Source: JAFAFN01 sp963707555 (GTDB lineage Bacteria; Actinomycetota; Acidimicrobiia; Acidimicrobiales; Microtrichaceae). Taken from it: a stretch of 64,000 bases of DNA. Positions 52,729 through 62,866 of this stretch are shown here, one piece after another. The notes under the pieces were generated by a model. The model searched no databases, was not told the DNA's origin, and saw only the letters and a program-made list of their open reading frames with translations. The stretch is taken from positions 186,001 to 250,000 of the forward strand of contig CAVPQM010000004.1 in the NCBI GenBank assembly GCA_963707555.1, read 5' to 3'. The translations under genes were made by a program, and so were the position numbers. Numbering within the stretch: the first letter of the stretch is position 1; each line of letters opens with the position of its first letter.

Positions 52729-54762
52729 TCACTCGTCGACGGTCACCACGACGAGCAGGTCGCCGGCGTCGACGCGGTCGCCGGGCGCGTGGCGGACGTC
52801 GGTCACGGTGCCCGCCACCGCTGCGCGCACGGTGTGCTCCATCTTCATCGCCTCGACCACGACGAGCGGTTGGTCCTCGACGACGTCGTCGCCGACCGCC
52901 ACGAGGACCGACACCACCCTGCCGGGCAGCGGTGCGACCGGACCGGCGCCGACGGCCGATGCATCGTGGTCGTCGAAGCGCGGCGCGGGTCGCCACGACG
53001 TCGCTCCGGTGCTGCCCGCGACCACGATCCGCTCGCCCAGGCGCTCGATCGACCAGGACCGGGTCAGGCCGTCGAGCTCGAGCCGCAGCGACACGTCGTC
53101 GTGCTGCAGCCGTCGGGCGGACACGACCCGGCGTTCGTCGGGGCCGAGTGATCCGTCGTCGGTCGCGGCCGGCGGCGGGCCGAGCGACACCGTGGCGGAG
53201 CCGTTCGGAGCGGGCGCCACCTCGACGTGGTGCAGCAGACCCGCGTCGTCGATCCACGTCGAGCGTTGGCCCTGCACGCGCAGGTTGCGCCACCCGGAGG
53301 GCGCGAAGCCCCACAGGCGGTCCGCCTCGCGAGCGGCGGCCTCGTCGGCCAGCACCGCGGCGACGAGCGACGCGAGGCGGTCGTCGCCGTCGGGCAGCCG
53401 TGCGAGGCAGACCTCGGGGTGCTCGTCGAGGAACGCCGTCGTCGGCGCCGCATCGACGAAGGCGGGGTGGGCGAGGATCGCGACGCTCGCGGCCAGGTTG
53501 GTGCGGGGTCCGACGATCGTCGACCCACGAAGCGTCGCTGCCAACTGCCGTGCCGCCCGGCGCCGGTCGGCGGCGTGCACGATCACCTTGGCGAGCAGCG
53601 AGTCGTAGTCGGCGGTGACCTCGCTGCCCGCCGCGATGCCGGTGTCGCAGCGCACCGCAGCTCGGCCCGCTCGAGTGGGCACGTCGAACCGCTCGACGGT
53701 CCCCGTCGAGGGCATCCAGCCGCCGGCAGGGTCCTCGGCGACCAGCCGCACCTCGATCGCGTGCCCGTCGACGGCGATCTGCTCCTGGTGCAGCGGCAGC
53801 GGTTCGCCCTCGGCGACGGCGAGCTGCCACTCGACCAGGTCGATGCCCGTCACGGCCTCGGTGACGGGGTGCTCGACCTGCAGCCGGGTGTTGACCTCGA
53901 GGAAGGTGATCGAGGCGTCGCCGGTGCCGTCGTGATCACCGACGAGGAACTCGACCGTGCCGGCGTTCAGGTAGCCGACCTCGCGGGCGAGCGCCACGGC
54001 GCCGTCGCGCAACCGTGCACGCACCTGGTCGGACAGCCCGGGTGCCGGCGCCTCCTCGATGACCTTCTGGTTGCGGCGCTGCACCGAGCAGTCCCGGTCG
54101 CCCAGGTGCACCACGTTGCCGTGCACGTCGCCGAACACCTGCACCTCGACGTGGCGGCCGTGCTCGATGAACGGCTCGATGAACACGGTGTCGTCGCCGA
54201 ACGCGGCGAGCGCCTCGCGCCGGGCCGAGTCGAGCGCGTCGGGCAGGTCCTCGGCTCGTCGCACGACGCGCATCCCGCGCCCGCCGCCGCCCGCCGCGGC
54301 CTTCACCAACGCCGGGTAGGTCACCCCGTCGGGCGCGGTCGAGCCGTCGACGGTGACCGCGTCGGTCGTGGGCACGCCGGCACGCACCGCTGCGGCCTTG
54401 GCGGCGATCTTGTCGCCGAGCAGCTCGATCTGCTCGGGGGTCGGGCCCACCCAGATCAGCCCGGCGTCGAGCACCGCCCGGGCGAACGAGGCGTTCTCGG
54501 CCAGGAAGCCGTAGCCGGGGTGCACCGCGTCGCAGCCGGTGTCGAGCGCCGCGGCGACCACGGCCTCGGCGCGCAGGTACGACGTGGCGGGCGTCGAACC
54601 GCCGAGCGCGACCGCGCGGTCGACCGAACCGACGTGCAGTGCGGTCGCATCGGCGGCGGAGTACACCCCGACGGTCTCGATGCCGAGCCGCGACGCGGTC
54701 CGGGCGACACGCACGGCGATCTCGCCGCGGTTCGCGATCAGCAGTCGTGAGATCTCGCCCAT
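52729..54762 (-). CDS. Acyl-CoA carboxylase alpha subunit (biotin carboxylase + biotin carrier)
   Basis: 677 aa. Biotin carboxylase (about 1-445): LLIANRGEIAVRVARTASRLGIETVGVYS, VHPGYGFLAENASFARAVLDAGLIWVGP, KAAAGGGGRGMRVV and FLEVNTRLQVEHPVTEAVTGIDLVEWQL. The C-terminal biotinyl domain has the Lys of AMKMEH near residue 643. It carboxylates biotin with ATP and bicarbonate for the beta subunit encoded 13 bases upstream. Acetyl-, propionyl- or methylcrotonyl-CoA specificity not determinable. Confidence 0.92.
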   Translation of the reverse strand: MGEISRLLIANRGEIAVRVARTASRLGIETVGVYSAADATALHVGSVDRAVALGGSTPATSYLRAEAVVAAALDTGCDAVHPGYGFLAENASFARAVLDAGLIWVGPTPEQIELLGDKIAAKAAAVRAGVPTTDAVTVDGSTAPDGVTYPALVKAAAGGGGRGMRVVRRAEDLPDALDSARREALAAFGDDTVFIEPFIEHGRHVEVQVFGDVHGNVVHLGDRDCSVQRRNQKVIEEAPAPGLSDQVRARLRDGAVALAREVGYLNAGTVEFLVGDHDGTGDASITFLEVNTRLQVEHPVTEAVTGIDLVEWQLAVAEGEPLPLHQEQIAVDGHAIEVRLVAEDPAGGWMPSTGTVERFDVPTRAGRAAVRCDTGIAAGSEVTADYDSLLAKVIVHAADRRRAARQLAATLRGSTIVGPRTNLAASVAILAHPAFVDAAPTTAFLDEHPEVCLARLPDGDDRLASLVAAVLADEAAAREADRLWGFAPSGWRNLRVQGQRSTWIDDAGLLHHVEVAPAPNGSATVSLGPPPAATDDGSLGPDERRVVSARRLQHDDVSLRLELDGLTRSWSIERLGERIVVAGSTGATSWRPAPRFDDHDASAVGAGPVAPLPGRVVSVLVAVGDDVVEDQPLVVVEAMKMEHTVRAAVAGTVTDVRHAPGDRVDAGDLLVVVTVDE

Positions 54763-54775
54763 CAGTACTCGCCCA

Positions 54776-56373
54776 TCAGTGCCGCCAGACCCCGTACTCG
54801 GTGGCGCCCTGCACGGGTGCGCTGTGGGTGGCCGAGAGCGCCATGCCCAGCACGGTGCGGGTGTCGTTCGGGTGGATGATGCCGTCGTCCCAGACGCGAC
54901 CGGTGGCGAACAGGGCGGTCGACTCGGCCTCGATCATCCCTTCCAGCAGCTCGGCCTGCGCGGCGAGTTGGTCCTCGTCGACGGGCACCCCTCGTCCGGC
55001 CGCCGCGTTGCGCGCCACGATGTCCATCACCCCGGACAGCTGCTTGGGGCCCATCACGGCGATGCGGTGGTTCGGCCAGGAGAACACGAACCGTGGGTCG
55101 TAGGCCCGGCCCGACATGCCGTAGTTGCCGGCGCCGTAGCTCGCGCCGACCATCAGGATCAGGTGCGGCACCGTCGAGTTCGACACCGCGTTGATGAGCT
55201 TGGCGCCGTTCTTGATGATGCCGCCCTGCTCCGCCTTGGAGCCCGACCATGAAGCCGGTGATGTTCTGCACGAACAGCAGCGGCGTGTCGGTCCGGTTGC
55301 ACAGCTGGATGAACTGCGCGCCCTTCTCGGCCTCCTCGGAGAACAGGATGCCGTTGTTGGCGAGCACACCGACGGGGAAGCCGTGCAGCTCGCCCCAGCC
55401 GCACACGAGCTTGTCGCCGTAGAGCGGCTTGAACTCCTCGAACCGGCTGCCGTCGAGCGTGCGGGCCAGGATCTCGCGCACCTCGAACGGCACCCGGACG
55501 TCGGCCGAGGCGCAGCCGATCAGCTCGTCGGTGTCGTGCACGCGGCGGGTCGCCGGCACCGCTCGGCCCCGGACCGTGCTTGCGCCACTGCAGGTGCGAC
55601 ACGATGTCGCGGCCGATGCGCAGCGCGTCCATCTCGTCGAGGGCCAGGTGGTCCGACAGGCCGCTGGTGCGCGAGTGCATCTCGGCCCCGCCGAGGGTCT
55701 CCTCGTCGACGACCTCGTCGATCGCCATCTTCACCAACGGCGGCCCGCCCAGGTAGGCGGTCGCCCGCTCCTTGACCATCACGACGTAGTCGCTCATGCC
55801 GGGGACGTACGCGCCGCCCGCGGTGGCCGGACCGAAGCCGAGCGTGATGGTGGGGATGCCCAGTCGCGACAGCTGCGTCAGGTTCTTGAACTGGGCGCCA
55901 CCCGGCACGAAGATGTCGGCCTGTCGTGGCAGGTCGGCCCCCGCGGACTCGTTGAGCACGATGACCGGCAGTCGGTTCTGACGGGCGACCTCGTAGAAGC
56001 GGGCCGTCTTGGTCAGCGTCGCAGGGTTGACCGATCCGCCGCGGTAGGTGATGTCGGAGCCGGTGATCGCGACCTCGGTGCCCTCGACGATCCCGATGCC
56101 GGTGACCACGCCGGCGCCGACGGGGTCGTCGGTGCCCCACGCCGCGAGCGGGCTCAGCTCGAGGAACGGCGTGTACGGGTCGACGAGCGCCTCGATGCGC
56201 TCCCGCACGAGCAGCTTGCCCCGGGTGCGGTGCCGGTCGACGTAGCGCTGGCCGCCGATGGTCGGGACCGCTGCGAGCTCCGCGGCCACGCCGTCCCAGA
56301 GCTCCTCCATGGCCGCGAGGTTCGCCCGGAACCCGTCGGACCTGGTGTCGAGTCGCGACCGCAGCACCCCCAT
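54776..56373 (-). CDS. Acyl-CoA carboxylase beta subunit (two frameshifts as given)
   Basis: About 532 aa carboxyltransferase. N-terminal MGVLRSRLDTRSDGFRANLAAMEELW...RGKLLVRERIEALVDPYTPFLELSPLAAWG and GGSVNPATLTKTARFYEVARQNRLPVIVLNESAGADLP; C-terminal GASYGAGNYGMSGRAYDPRFVFSWPNHRIAVMGPKQLSGVM. Extra C (minus-strand G) at 55567-55570 and 55242-55244 break it; correction gives WRKHGPGRAVPATRRVHDTDEL and NITGFMVGSKAEQGGIIKNG. The AGGII and NP wording suits methylcrotonyl- or propionyl-type carboxylases. Confidence 0.9.
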
Positions 56374-56441
56374 GGCGGGTCACCCTAGATCGGTCGCCGA
56401 CAGCCCGGTCGGCAGAGTGCGGGCGTGGCTACCGTGTGCGG

Positions 56442-56720
56442 GTGAACGAATCCGTGACCGACCACTTCGACGCACCGCCGGAGCAGGTGTGGGCGTTGGT
56501 CAGCGACGTCACCCGGATCGGCGAGTACTCGCCCGAGACCTTCGAGGCCGAGTGGACCCACGGCGCGACGGGCCCGGCGGTCGGCGCCCGCTTCCGCGGG
56601 CACGTACGGCGCAACGGCGTCGGTCCGGTGTACTGGTCGCCGTGCGTCGTCACGGTGTGCGACCCGTTCGAGGAGTTCGCGTTCTCGATCGAACGCAACG
56701 GCCGTGCGCTGAGTACCTGA
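56442..56720 (+). CDS. SRPBCC (polyketide cyclase/START-like) protein, C-terminally truncated
   Basis: 92 aa, whereas the family is about 140-150. It opens VNESVTDHFDAPPEQVWALVSDVTRIGEYSPETFEAEWTHGATGPAVGARFRG and ends abruptly at FSIERNGRALST, where related proteins continue with a WRYRLEP-like strand and the final helix. The stop falls inside a 16-bp tandem repeat, so sequence may have been lost. TACCGT lies 6 bases before this GTG; GTG 56436 is an alternative. Confidence 0.6.
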   Translation: MNESVTDHFDAPPEQVWALVSDVTRIGEYSPETFEAEWTHGATGPAVGARFRGHVRRNGVGPVYWSPCVVTVCDPFEEFAFSIERNGRALST

Positions 56721-56747
56721 CGGGAACGCTGCCTGACGGGAACGCTG
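56716..56747. repeat. Two perfect tandem copies of a 16-bp unit at the truncated SRPBCC end
   Basis: CCTGACGGGAACGCTG twice. The first copy contains the SRPBCC stop codon. The next promoter hexamer TACGAT begins 6 bases later. Confidence 0.9.
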
Positions 56748-56764
56748 GGTCGTACGATCCGGCC

Positions 56765-57604
56765 ATGCACGTGCAGGCGATGATCGAGGACCTCTCCGCC
56801 GAACACGACGCGCTCGACGCGGTGGTCGCCCAGCTCGACGACGAGCAGTGGACGCTCCCCACCCCGAGTCCCGGGTGGACGGTCACGGACCAGATCGCGC
56901 ACCTGTCGTTCTTCGACGACGCCGCGGTCACCGCGATCACCGACCCCGAGCGCTTCGTCGCCGAGACCGCAGTGTTGCTCGAGCAGGCGCTCGCGCCGGG
57001 CTCCTCGCTCGATGCCGTGACGCTGACACGCTTCCGCCGACTCGATCCCGCGGCGCTGCTCGCGACCTGGCGCGACGGGCGCGTCCGCCTGCTCGAGGCT
57101 GCCGGCACGCTCGACGACAGCGACCGGATCCCCTGGTACGGCCCGTCGATGGGCGCACGCTCGTTCCTCACCGCACGTCTCATGGAGACCTGGGCGCACG
57201 GCCAGGACATCGTCGATGCTGCCGGTGCCGCGGGGGTCGCCCGCCCGCCGTCACCCCGCCTGGTGCACGTCGCACAGCTCGGCGTCATCACCAGGACGTG
57301 GAGCTATCGCAACCGCGGCCAGGCTGCGCCCGACGTCGAGATCGCCGTCGAGCTCACCGCGCCGGACGGCGAGGTCCACCGGTGGGGTCCGGATGGGGCC
57401 CCGCACCGGGTGACCGGCGACCTCGAGGCCTTCTGCCTGGTCGTCACACAGCGCCGACACCTCGACGACACGGCGCTGGTGGCGACCGACGGGCTGGCAC
57501 GCGAGTGGCTGCTGATCGCGCAGGTCTTCGCCGGTGGTCCAACCTCTGGACCGGCGCCGAAGAAGTCTCAGAAGCGTGCCGGAGCAGCCGATACAGCTGG
57601 GTAA
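56765..57604 (+). CDS. TIGR03084-family metal-binding (DinB/maleylpyruvate isomerase-like) protein
   Basis: 279 aa. MIEDLSAEHDALDAVVAQLDDEQWTLPTPSPGWTVTDQIAHLSFFDDAAVTAI is the MDMPI/DinB-like four-helix bundle with metal-binding His; WETWAHGQDI-type text (METWAHGQDIVDA) and a C-terminal wHTH-like region fit TIGR03084. Substrate unknown. TACGAT is 6 bases before the ATG. Its TAA overlaps the next ATG (TAATG). Confidence 0.8.
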   Translation: MHVQAMIEDLSAEHDALDAVVAQLDDEQWTLPTPSPGWTVTDQIAHLSFFDDAAVTAITDPERFVAETAVLLEQALAPGSSLDAVTLTRFRRLDPAALLATWRDGRVRLLEAAGTLDDSDRIPWYGPSMGARSFLTARLMETWAHGQDIVDAAGAAGVARPPSPRLVHVAQLGVITRTWSYRNRGQAAPDVEIAVELTAPDGEVHRWGPDGAPHRVTGDLEAFCLVVTQRRHLDDTALVATDGLAREWLLIAQVFAGGPTSGPAPKKSQKRAGAADTAG

Positions 57605-60022
57605 TGGACCTCGATGCTCCGCTGCGCAACGACGTGGCCGACCTGCTGCCGGACGCAGTGTTCCTCGTCGACGAGCATGACATGTGCCTGCGTTGGGCCA
57701 ACAAGGCCGCGGTCGAGCTGTTCGGGATCCCGCTCGAGGAGGCCATCGGGCGTTCCGGCATCGAGTTCGTGCACCCCGACGACGTCGCGCTCGCCGCGGT
57801 GTCCCTCACCAGCATGCGGTCCAAGGAGCGGGGCACCCCGGTCGAGGTGCGGGTCCGCGGGGCCCAGGGGTGGCGGCTCGTCGAGGTGATCGGCCGGAGC
57901 ACGAGCGACGGGTTGCTCATGTCGATGCGTGATCTCACGGATCGACGGCGCTGGGAGGTGGCCCAGGGTACCGAGCGGCTGCGAGCCCTCACCCAGAGCG
58001 CGTTGACGGTCATGTTGTCCCTCGACCCCGACGGCCGCGTCACGGCCTCCTCGGGAGGGCTGACACGGCTGCTGGGCGTCGACCAGAGCTGGATCGAAGG
58101 CCGACCGTTCGCCGACCTGGTCGACCCCGCGGACCACGCCACGCTCGCCGGAGCGCTCGGCGACGTGCGGGAGGAGCACCACACGACGGTCGACCTCGGA
58201 CTCGTCGGTGTGGACGGCGTCATCCCGTTCGCCCTGAGCTTCGCCGACCTGCTCGACGACCCCACGCTCGCGGGGATCGTCGTCACCGGTCACGACGTGA
58301 CCGACCGGGTGCGTTCCGAGCGCGAGCTGCGCACCGCGAACTCGGTGCTCGCCGCCACGCTCGACGCCACCGCCGAGGGCATCCTCGTCGTCGGGCTCGA
58401 CGGCCAGCTCGTCAGCAGCAACCGGCGCTTCCTCGAGATGTGGCGACTCAGCCCGTCGAGCCCCAGCGGCAACCCGCTCGCCGACGACCAGATGGTCGAC
58501 ATCGTGCTGCCGCAGCTCAGCGATCCTGCGGCCTTCGTGCTGAAGCTCGACGAGCTGCCGCGAGAACATCGAGACCTCGAGTCGCGACACGATCGAGTTC
58601 CGTGACGGTCGGGTGTTCGAGCGAGACACGCGTCCGCAGCGCGTCGACGGCGAGGTCGTCGGCCGGGTGTGGTGCTTCCGCGACGTGACCGACCAGCGCC
58701 GGCTGCAGGCCGAGCTGCAGCACCAGGCGTTCCACGACCCGCTCACGGGTCTGGCCAACAAGGCGTTGTTCCGTGATCGGGTCGCCCACGCCGGTCTCCG
58801 GTTGGCCCGCAGCCGGGGCCGTCTCGCCGTGCTGTTCATCGACCTCGACGACTTCAAGACCGTGAACGACAGCCTCGGGCACTCCTCGGGCGACTCGCTG
58901 CTCGTCTCGGTGAGCGAGCGGATCAGCCACTGCCTGCGTCCGGGCGACACCGCGGCCCGTCTCGGCGGCGACGAGTTCGCCGTGCTGGTCGAGGAGGTCA
59001 CCGAGGAACGCGACGCCATCGGGGTCGCGGAGCGGATCCTCGAGGTGCTCCACAGTCCGATCGACATCGCCTCGGCGAAGGTCGCCGCCGGCGCGAGCAT
59101 CGGCATCGCGTACGGCGCGGCGGGCACACCCCTCGACGAGATCCTGCGGAACGCGGATCTGGCGATGTACACCGCGAAGTCGGCGGGCAAGAGCTGCTAC
59201 CGCGTGTTCGCACCGGAGATGCACCGCGCCGCGATGGAGCGGCTCGATCTCGAGAGCCACCTGCCGGGGGCCGCCGGCCGCGGCGAGCTCGAGATCCACT
59301 ACCAGCCGGTCGTCGAGATGGACACCGGACGCATCCACACGCTCGAGGCGCTGCTGCGTTGGAACCACCCCGAGCGTGGCCTGCTCGGGCCGCTCGCCTT
59401 CATCCCCTTCGCCGAGGAGGGTGGACTGATCTCCGAGATCGGCCTGCACGTGCTGGCCCGGGCGTGCTCCGACGCGGCGGACTGGTCGGCGCTGGCCCAG
59501 CACGGCGAACCTCCCGCGGTGTCGGTCAACATCTCGCCGCACCAGCTCGCCGATGCGACGCTGCCGGACCTGGTCGCCGCTGCCCTGGAGCACAGCGGGC
59601 TCGCCGCCGAGCGACTCATCCTCGAGATCACCGAGGGCGCGCTCATGACCGATCCCGACGCCGCGGCGGCAAGCCTGGAACGTCTCGGCCGTCTCGGGGT
59701 GCGGCTCGCCGTCGACGACTTCGGCACCGGCTACTCGTCGCTCGCCTACCTGCAGCGCTTCCCGCTCGACATGTTGAAGATCGACGGCACGTTCGTCGAC
59801 GAGGACCTGTCCGGCGAGACGTGGTCGCTCGCAGGAGCGATCGTGCAGATCTGCGACGCGCTCGACCTGGTCGCCATCGCCGAGGGCGTCGAGACCCAGC
59901 AGCAGGTCGACGCGCTGCTCGCCGTCGGCTGCCGGCTCGGTCAGGGCTTCCACCTGGGACGACCGATGCCCCTCGACGCGGCGCGCCGACTGCTCGCGCC
60001 GACGGGCGGGCGACCCGGGTAG
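57604..60022 (+). CDS. PAS-GGDEF-EAL cyclic-di-GMP protein (frameshifted as given)
   Basis: About 805 aa, cytosolic (no membrane helix). Three PAS-like modules (about 8-120, 130-235, 245-360), then GGDEF (about 370-535) and EAL (about 550-800). The GGDEF site is LGGDEF with an RPGD inhibitory I-site 5 residues before it; the EAL domain keeps LEALLRW, DDFGTGYSSL and AEGVET, so both cyclase and phosphodiesterase residues look intact. A shift near 58558-58562 breaks PAS3; correction gives RENIETSSRDTIEFRDGRVF. It makes or degrades c-di-GMP in response to PAS ligands. Confidence 0.9.
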
Positions 60023-60037
60023 CAGCGGCTGAGATCC

Positions 60038-60071
60038 TTCAGCGGGCGAGGTGGTTCAGCGGGCGAGGCGG
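60038..60071. repeat. 17-bp tandem duplication at the 3' end of the ABC permease gene
   Basis: TTCAGCGGGCGAGGTGG followed by a copy with one difference. The second copy contains the minus-strand permease stop codon (60056-60058); the first lies just beyond it. Confidence 0.9.
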
Positions 60072-60889
60072 TGGAACGCCCGCACTGCCAGCGGCAACGT
60101 CGCCACGGTGATCAGCAGCGGCCAGAGCACGGCCAGTTCGAGCGCGTGCTCGGTGACCCAGCTCGTGGACTCGCCGATCGGGTTGCCGAACAGCTCACGG
60201 GTCGCGGTGATCGTCGCGGAGAGCGGGTTCCACTCGGCGATCCTTCCGAGCCAGGTCGGCATGAGCTCGGGGGCGACGAACGCGTTCGACAGCATCGTGA
60301 CGGGGTAGAGCAGGCCGTACACGGCGTTGGCCGCCTCCGGGGTCTTCGCCTTCAGGCCCAGGTAGATGCCGATCCAGAGGAACGCGAATCGCAGCCACAG
60401 CAGCAGTCCGAAGGCGCCGAACGCGGCGAGCGTCGTGCCGTTCCAACGCCAGCCGATCGCGAGCCCGCACCCGACGAGCAGCGTCAGGCTGACCGCCGAG
60501 TAGATCATGTTCGCGATGCTGCGTCCGACGACGACCGCCGAGGGCGCCATCGGCATCGAGCGGAAGCGGTCGGTGACGCCCTTGGCGGCATCGGCGTGCA
60601 CCGCGGCGAGTGTCTCGCCGATGCCGAAGGCCATCGTCTGGGCGAAGATGCCCGGCATCAGGAAGTCGCGGTAGTCGCCGCCGCCGGGCACGACCATGCC
60701 GCTGCCGAAGACGTAGGCGAACAGCAGCACGAAGACGATCGGGAAGAGCAGGCCCCAGACGATCATCTGCGGCTCCCGGACCCACTGGGTCATGTCCCGC
60801 TCGGCGACGAGCCAGCTGTCGCGCACGGCACGCGGCAGCCGGCCCACGCCGGTGGGTGTGTCGACGACGGGGGAGTGGACGGCAGTCAT
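60056..60889 (-). CDS. ABC-2 type exporter permease
   Basis: 277 aa with about six hydrophobic segments: MIVWGLLFPIVFVLLFAYVFG, MPGIFAQTMAFGIGETL, ANMIYSAVSLTLLVGCGLAIG, FGAFGLLLWLRFAFLWIGIYLG, YGLLYPVTMLSNAFVAPELMP and LWPLLITVATLPLAVR. The middle text is DrrB-like. ATGA overlap with the ATPase gene; probable drug or lipid export. Confidence 0.88.
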   Translation of the reverse strand: MTAVHSPVVDTPTGVGRLPRAVRDSWLVAERDMTQWVREPQMIVWGLLFPIVFVLLFAYVFGSGMVVPGGGDYRDFLMPGIFAQTMAFGIGETLAAVHADAAKGVTDRFRSMPMAPSAVVVGRSIANMIYSAVSLTLLVGCGLAIGWRWNGTTLAAFGAFGLLLWLRFAFLWIGIYLGLKAKTPEAANAVYGLLYPVTMLSNAFVAPELMPTWLGRIAEWNPLSATITATRELFGNPIGESTSWVTEHALELAVLWPLLITVATLPLAVRAFHRLAR

Positions 60890-61896
60890 GGCAGGAGGGC
60901 CTCGCTCGGGTCTGAGGTGTCAGGGGCTGGGTCGGTCGTGGCTGGGACGGGAGCGCCGGCGGAGTGACCGGTGAGGGTCAGGAACACGTCGTCGAGGGTC
61001 GGGCGGCGCAGCCCGATGTCGGCGACCTCGATGCCGGCCTCGGAGAGCGTGATCACGCTCGCGGTCAGGGCGGCGACCCGGTCGCGGACCACGGCGGTCA
61101 CACCGGCGCCGACGCGGTCGACGGTGGGCTCACCGACCGCCACGGCGGCGACGATCTCGACGATGCGGTCGAGCTGGTCGGGGTGCTCGGCGACCACCTC
61201 GAGGCGGTCACCGCCCACCGAGGCCTTGAGCTGCTCGGGCGTGCCCTCGGCGACCGAGCGTCCCGCGTCGATGACCACGATCTGATCGGCCAGCTGGTCG
61301 GCCTCGTCGAGGTACTGCGTGGTCAGCAGCACGGTGGTGCCACCCGCGACCAGTCGTCGGATGGCGGTCCACACCTCGTTGCGGTTCCGCGGGTCGAGAC
61401 CGGTGGTCGGCTCGTCGAGGAACAGCACCGGCGGTGCCTGGATGAGGGTGACGGCCAGGTCGATGCGTCGTCGCATGCCCCCCGAGAAGTGCTTGATCGA
61501 CTTGGAGCCGGTGTCGGTCAGGTCCATCAGCTCGAGCAGCGCGTCGGCCCGGAGCCCGGCCTCAGAGCGTGACAGGCCGAACAGGCGGCCGAAGAGCAGC
61601 AGGTTCTGTCGGGCGCTCAGGATCTCGTCGACCGCCGGTTCCTGGCCGCTGAGCCCGATGCGGGCCCGAACCGCATGCGGTGCGCCGATGACGTCGGCCC
61701 CCGCGACGGTCGCCCGCCCGCCGTCGGCGCGCAACAAGGTGGTGAGGATCCTCACCGCTGTGGTCTTTCCCGCACCGTTCGGCCCGAGCAGGCCGCAGAC
61801 CGTTCCCGCCGGCACCTCCAGATCGAATCCGTCGAGTGCTGCGGTGTCGCCGTAGCGCTTCACGAGCGCGTGGGCCCGGATCGCCGGCTCGTCCAT
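60886..61896 (-). CDS. ABC exporter ATPase (DrrA-like)
   Basis: 336 aa. Walker A GPNGAGKT, signature FSGGMRRRIDLAVTL, Walker B VLFLDEPTTGLDP, H-loop LTTQYLDEADQLAD; the C-terminal extension ends GLRRPTLDDVFLTLTGHSAG as in daunorubicin-resistance ATPases. Divergent from a TetR gene across a 116-base control region with two operators, so exporter and regulator are probably linked. Confidence 0.9.
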   Translation of the reverse strand: MDEPAIRAHALVKRYGDTAALDGFDLEVPAGTVCGLLGPNGAGKTTAVRILTTLLRADGGRATVAGADVIGAPHAVRARIGLSGQEPAVDEILSARQNLLLFGRLFGLSRSEAGLRADALLELMDLTDTGSKSIKHFSGGMRRRIDLAVTLIQAPPVLFLDEPTTGLDPRNRNEVWTAIRRLVAGGTTVLLTTQYLDEADQLADQIVVIDAGRSVAEGTPEQLKASVGGDRLEVVAEHPDQLDRIVEIVAAVAVGEPTVDRVGAGVTAVVRDRVAALTASVITLSEAGIEVADIGLRRPTLDDVFLTLTGHSAGAPVPATTDPAPDTSDPSEALLP

Positions 61897-61929
61897 TCGC
61901 TTCCCTCCCGAGTTCGTTCCGACTTCATT

Positions 61930-61977
61930 CCGTACGTCGTACGGAGTGGAGGGATGACGATAACGTACGCTGTACGG
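61930..61977. promoter_or_regulatory. Two related TetR operators between exporter and regulator
   Basis: Site 1 CCGTACG-T-CGTACGG (61930-61944) is a perfect dyad; site 2 (61963-61977) is ACGTACG-C-TGTACGG, matching 12 of 15 positions. Their starts are 33 bases apart, three helical turns. They lie between divergent starts 61896 and 62013. Confidence 0.75.
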
Positions 61978-62012
61978 AGAAACAACGGTTTTCTGCCCGT
62001 GGAGGAGTGCGC

Positions 62013-62825
62013 ATGCCGGAGTACGCAGGTCGCGGTGATCCACGGCGCACCCTCGAGCTGCTCTGGGGGCGGGTGGCGTCGCCGGCCCGCGGGCCCAAGC
62101 AGGGCCTGACGCCGATCGAGATCGCACGAGCGGCGATCGACCTCGCCGATGCCGAGTCACTGGACGCGGTGACCATGCGCAAGGTCGCCGACCGCCTCGG
62201 TCGCAGCGCCATGTCGCTCTACACCTACGTGCCGTCCAAGGCCGAGCTCATCGACCTGATGCTCGACACCGCGCTCGGGGAGCTGCCCGACTCCTACGTC
62301 ACCGGAGCTGGATGGCGTGCCGATGCAGAGGCCAGCGCCCGAGCCGGGTGGGGGTTCTACCAACGGCATCCGTGGCTCCTGCAGGTCTCCGCGGTCCGTT
62401 CGCTGATGGGGCCGAACGAGACCCGGGTGTACGAGTCGCTGCTCGCGGTGTTCGACGGCATCGGGCTCGACGGGCTGCAGATGGGTCGCATCGTCGGCGT
62501 GCTGTCCGACTTCGTGCGTGGCGCGGCCAAGTCGCTCGCCGACGCGTCGCTCGCGGAGCGGATCACCGGCATGAGCGACGAGGAGTGGTGGCATGCCCGC
62601 AGCCCTGTCTTCGAGGAGCTCGCGGGTGAGGACTTCGGCGAGCGCTTCCCGGTGATCACGCGCATCCAGTCCCAGGAGGCCACCTTCACGCAGCCCTTCG
62701 ACGACTCGCTCGCAGAGGGGCACTCCTACACGGAGGCCGTCGCACTCGACACCTTCGAGTTCGGCCTGGCGCGCCTGCTCGACGGCATCGAGGTCTACAT
62801 CGACCAGGTCGCCGACCGCGGGTGA
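62013..62825 (+). CDS. TetR-family regulator with TetR_C-like domain
   Basis: 270 aa; GGAGGAG precedes the ATG. An N-terminal arm (PEYAGRGDPRRTLELLWG) leads into the HTH, GLTPIEIARAAIDLADAESLDAVTMRKVADRLGRSAMSLYTYVPSKAELIDLMLD. The length and the late YTEAVALDTFEFGLARLLDGIE helix match the tetracycline-repressor C-domain group, often drug-responsive. Probable repressor of the divergent ABC exporter. Confidence 0.9.
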   Translation: MPEYAGRGDPRRTLELLWGRVASPARGPKQGLTPIEIARAAIDLADAESLDAVTMRKVADRLGRSAMSLYTYVPSKAELIDLMLDTALGELPDSYVTGAGWRADAEASARAGWGFYQRHPWLLQVSAVRSLMGPNETRVYESLLAVFDGIGLDGLQMGRIVGVLSDFVRGAAKSLADASLAERITGMSDEEWWHARSPVFEELAGEDFGERFPVITRIQSQEATFTQPFDDSLAEGHSYTEAVALDTFEFGLARLLDGIEVYIDQVADRG

Positions 62826-62866
62826 CCGCGCCGCATGTCGCTCCGGCGGCCCGTACGCTCGACGGG

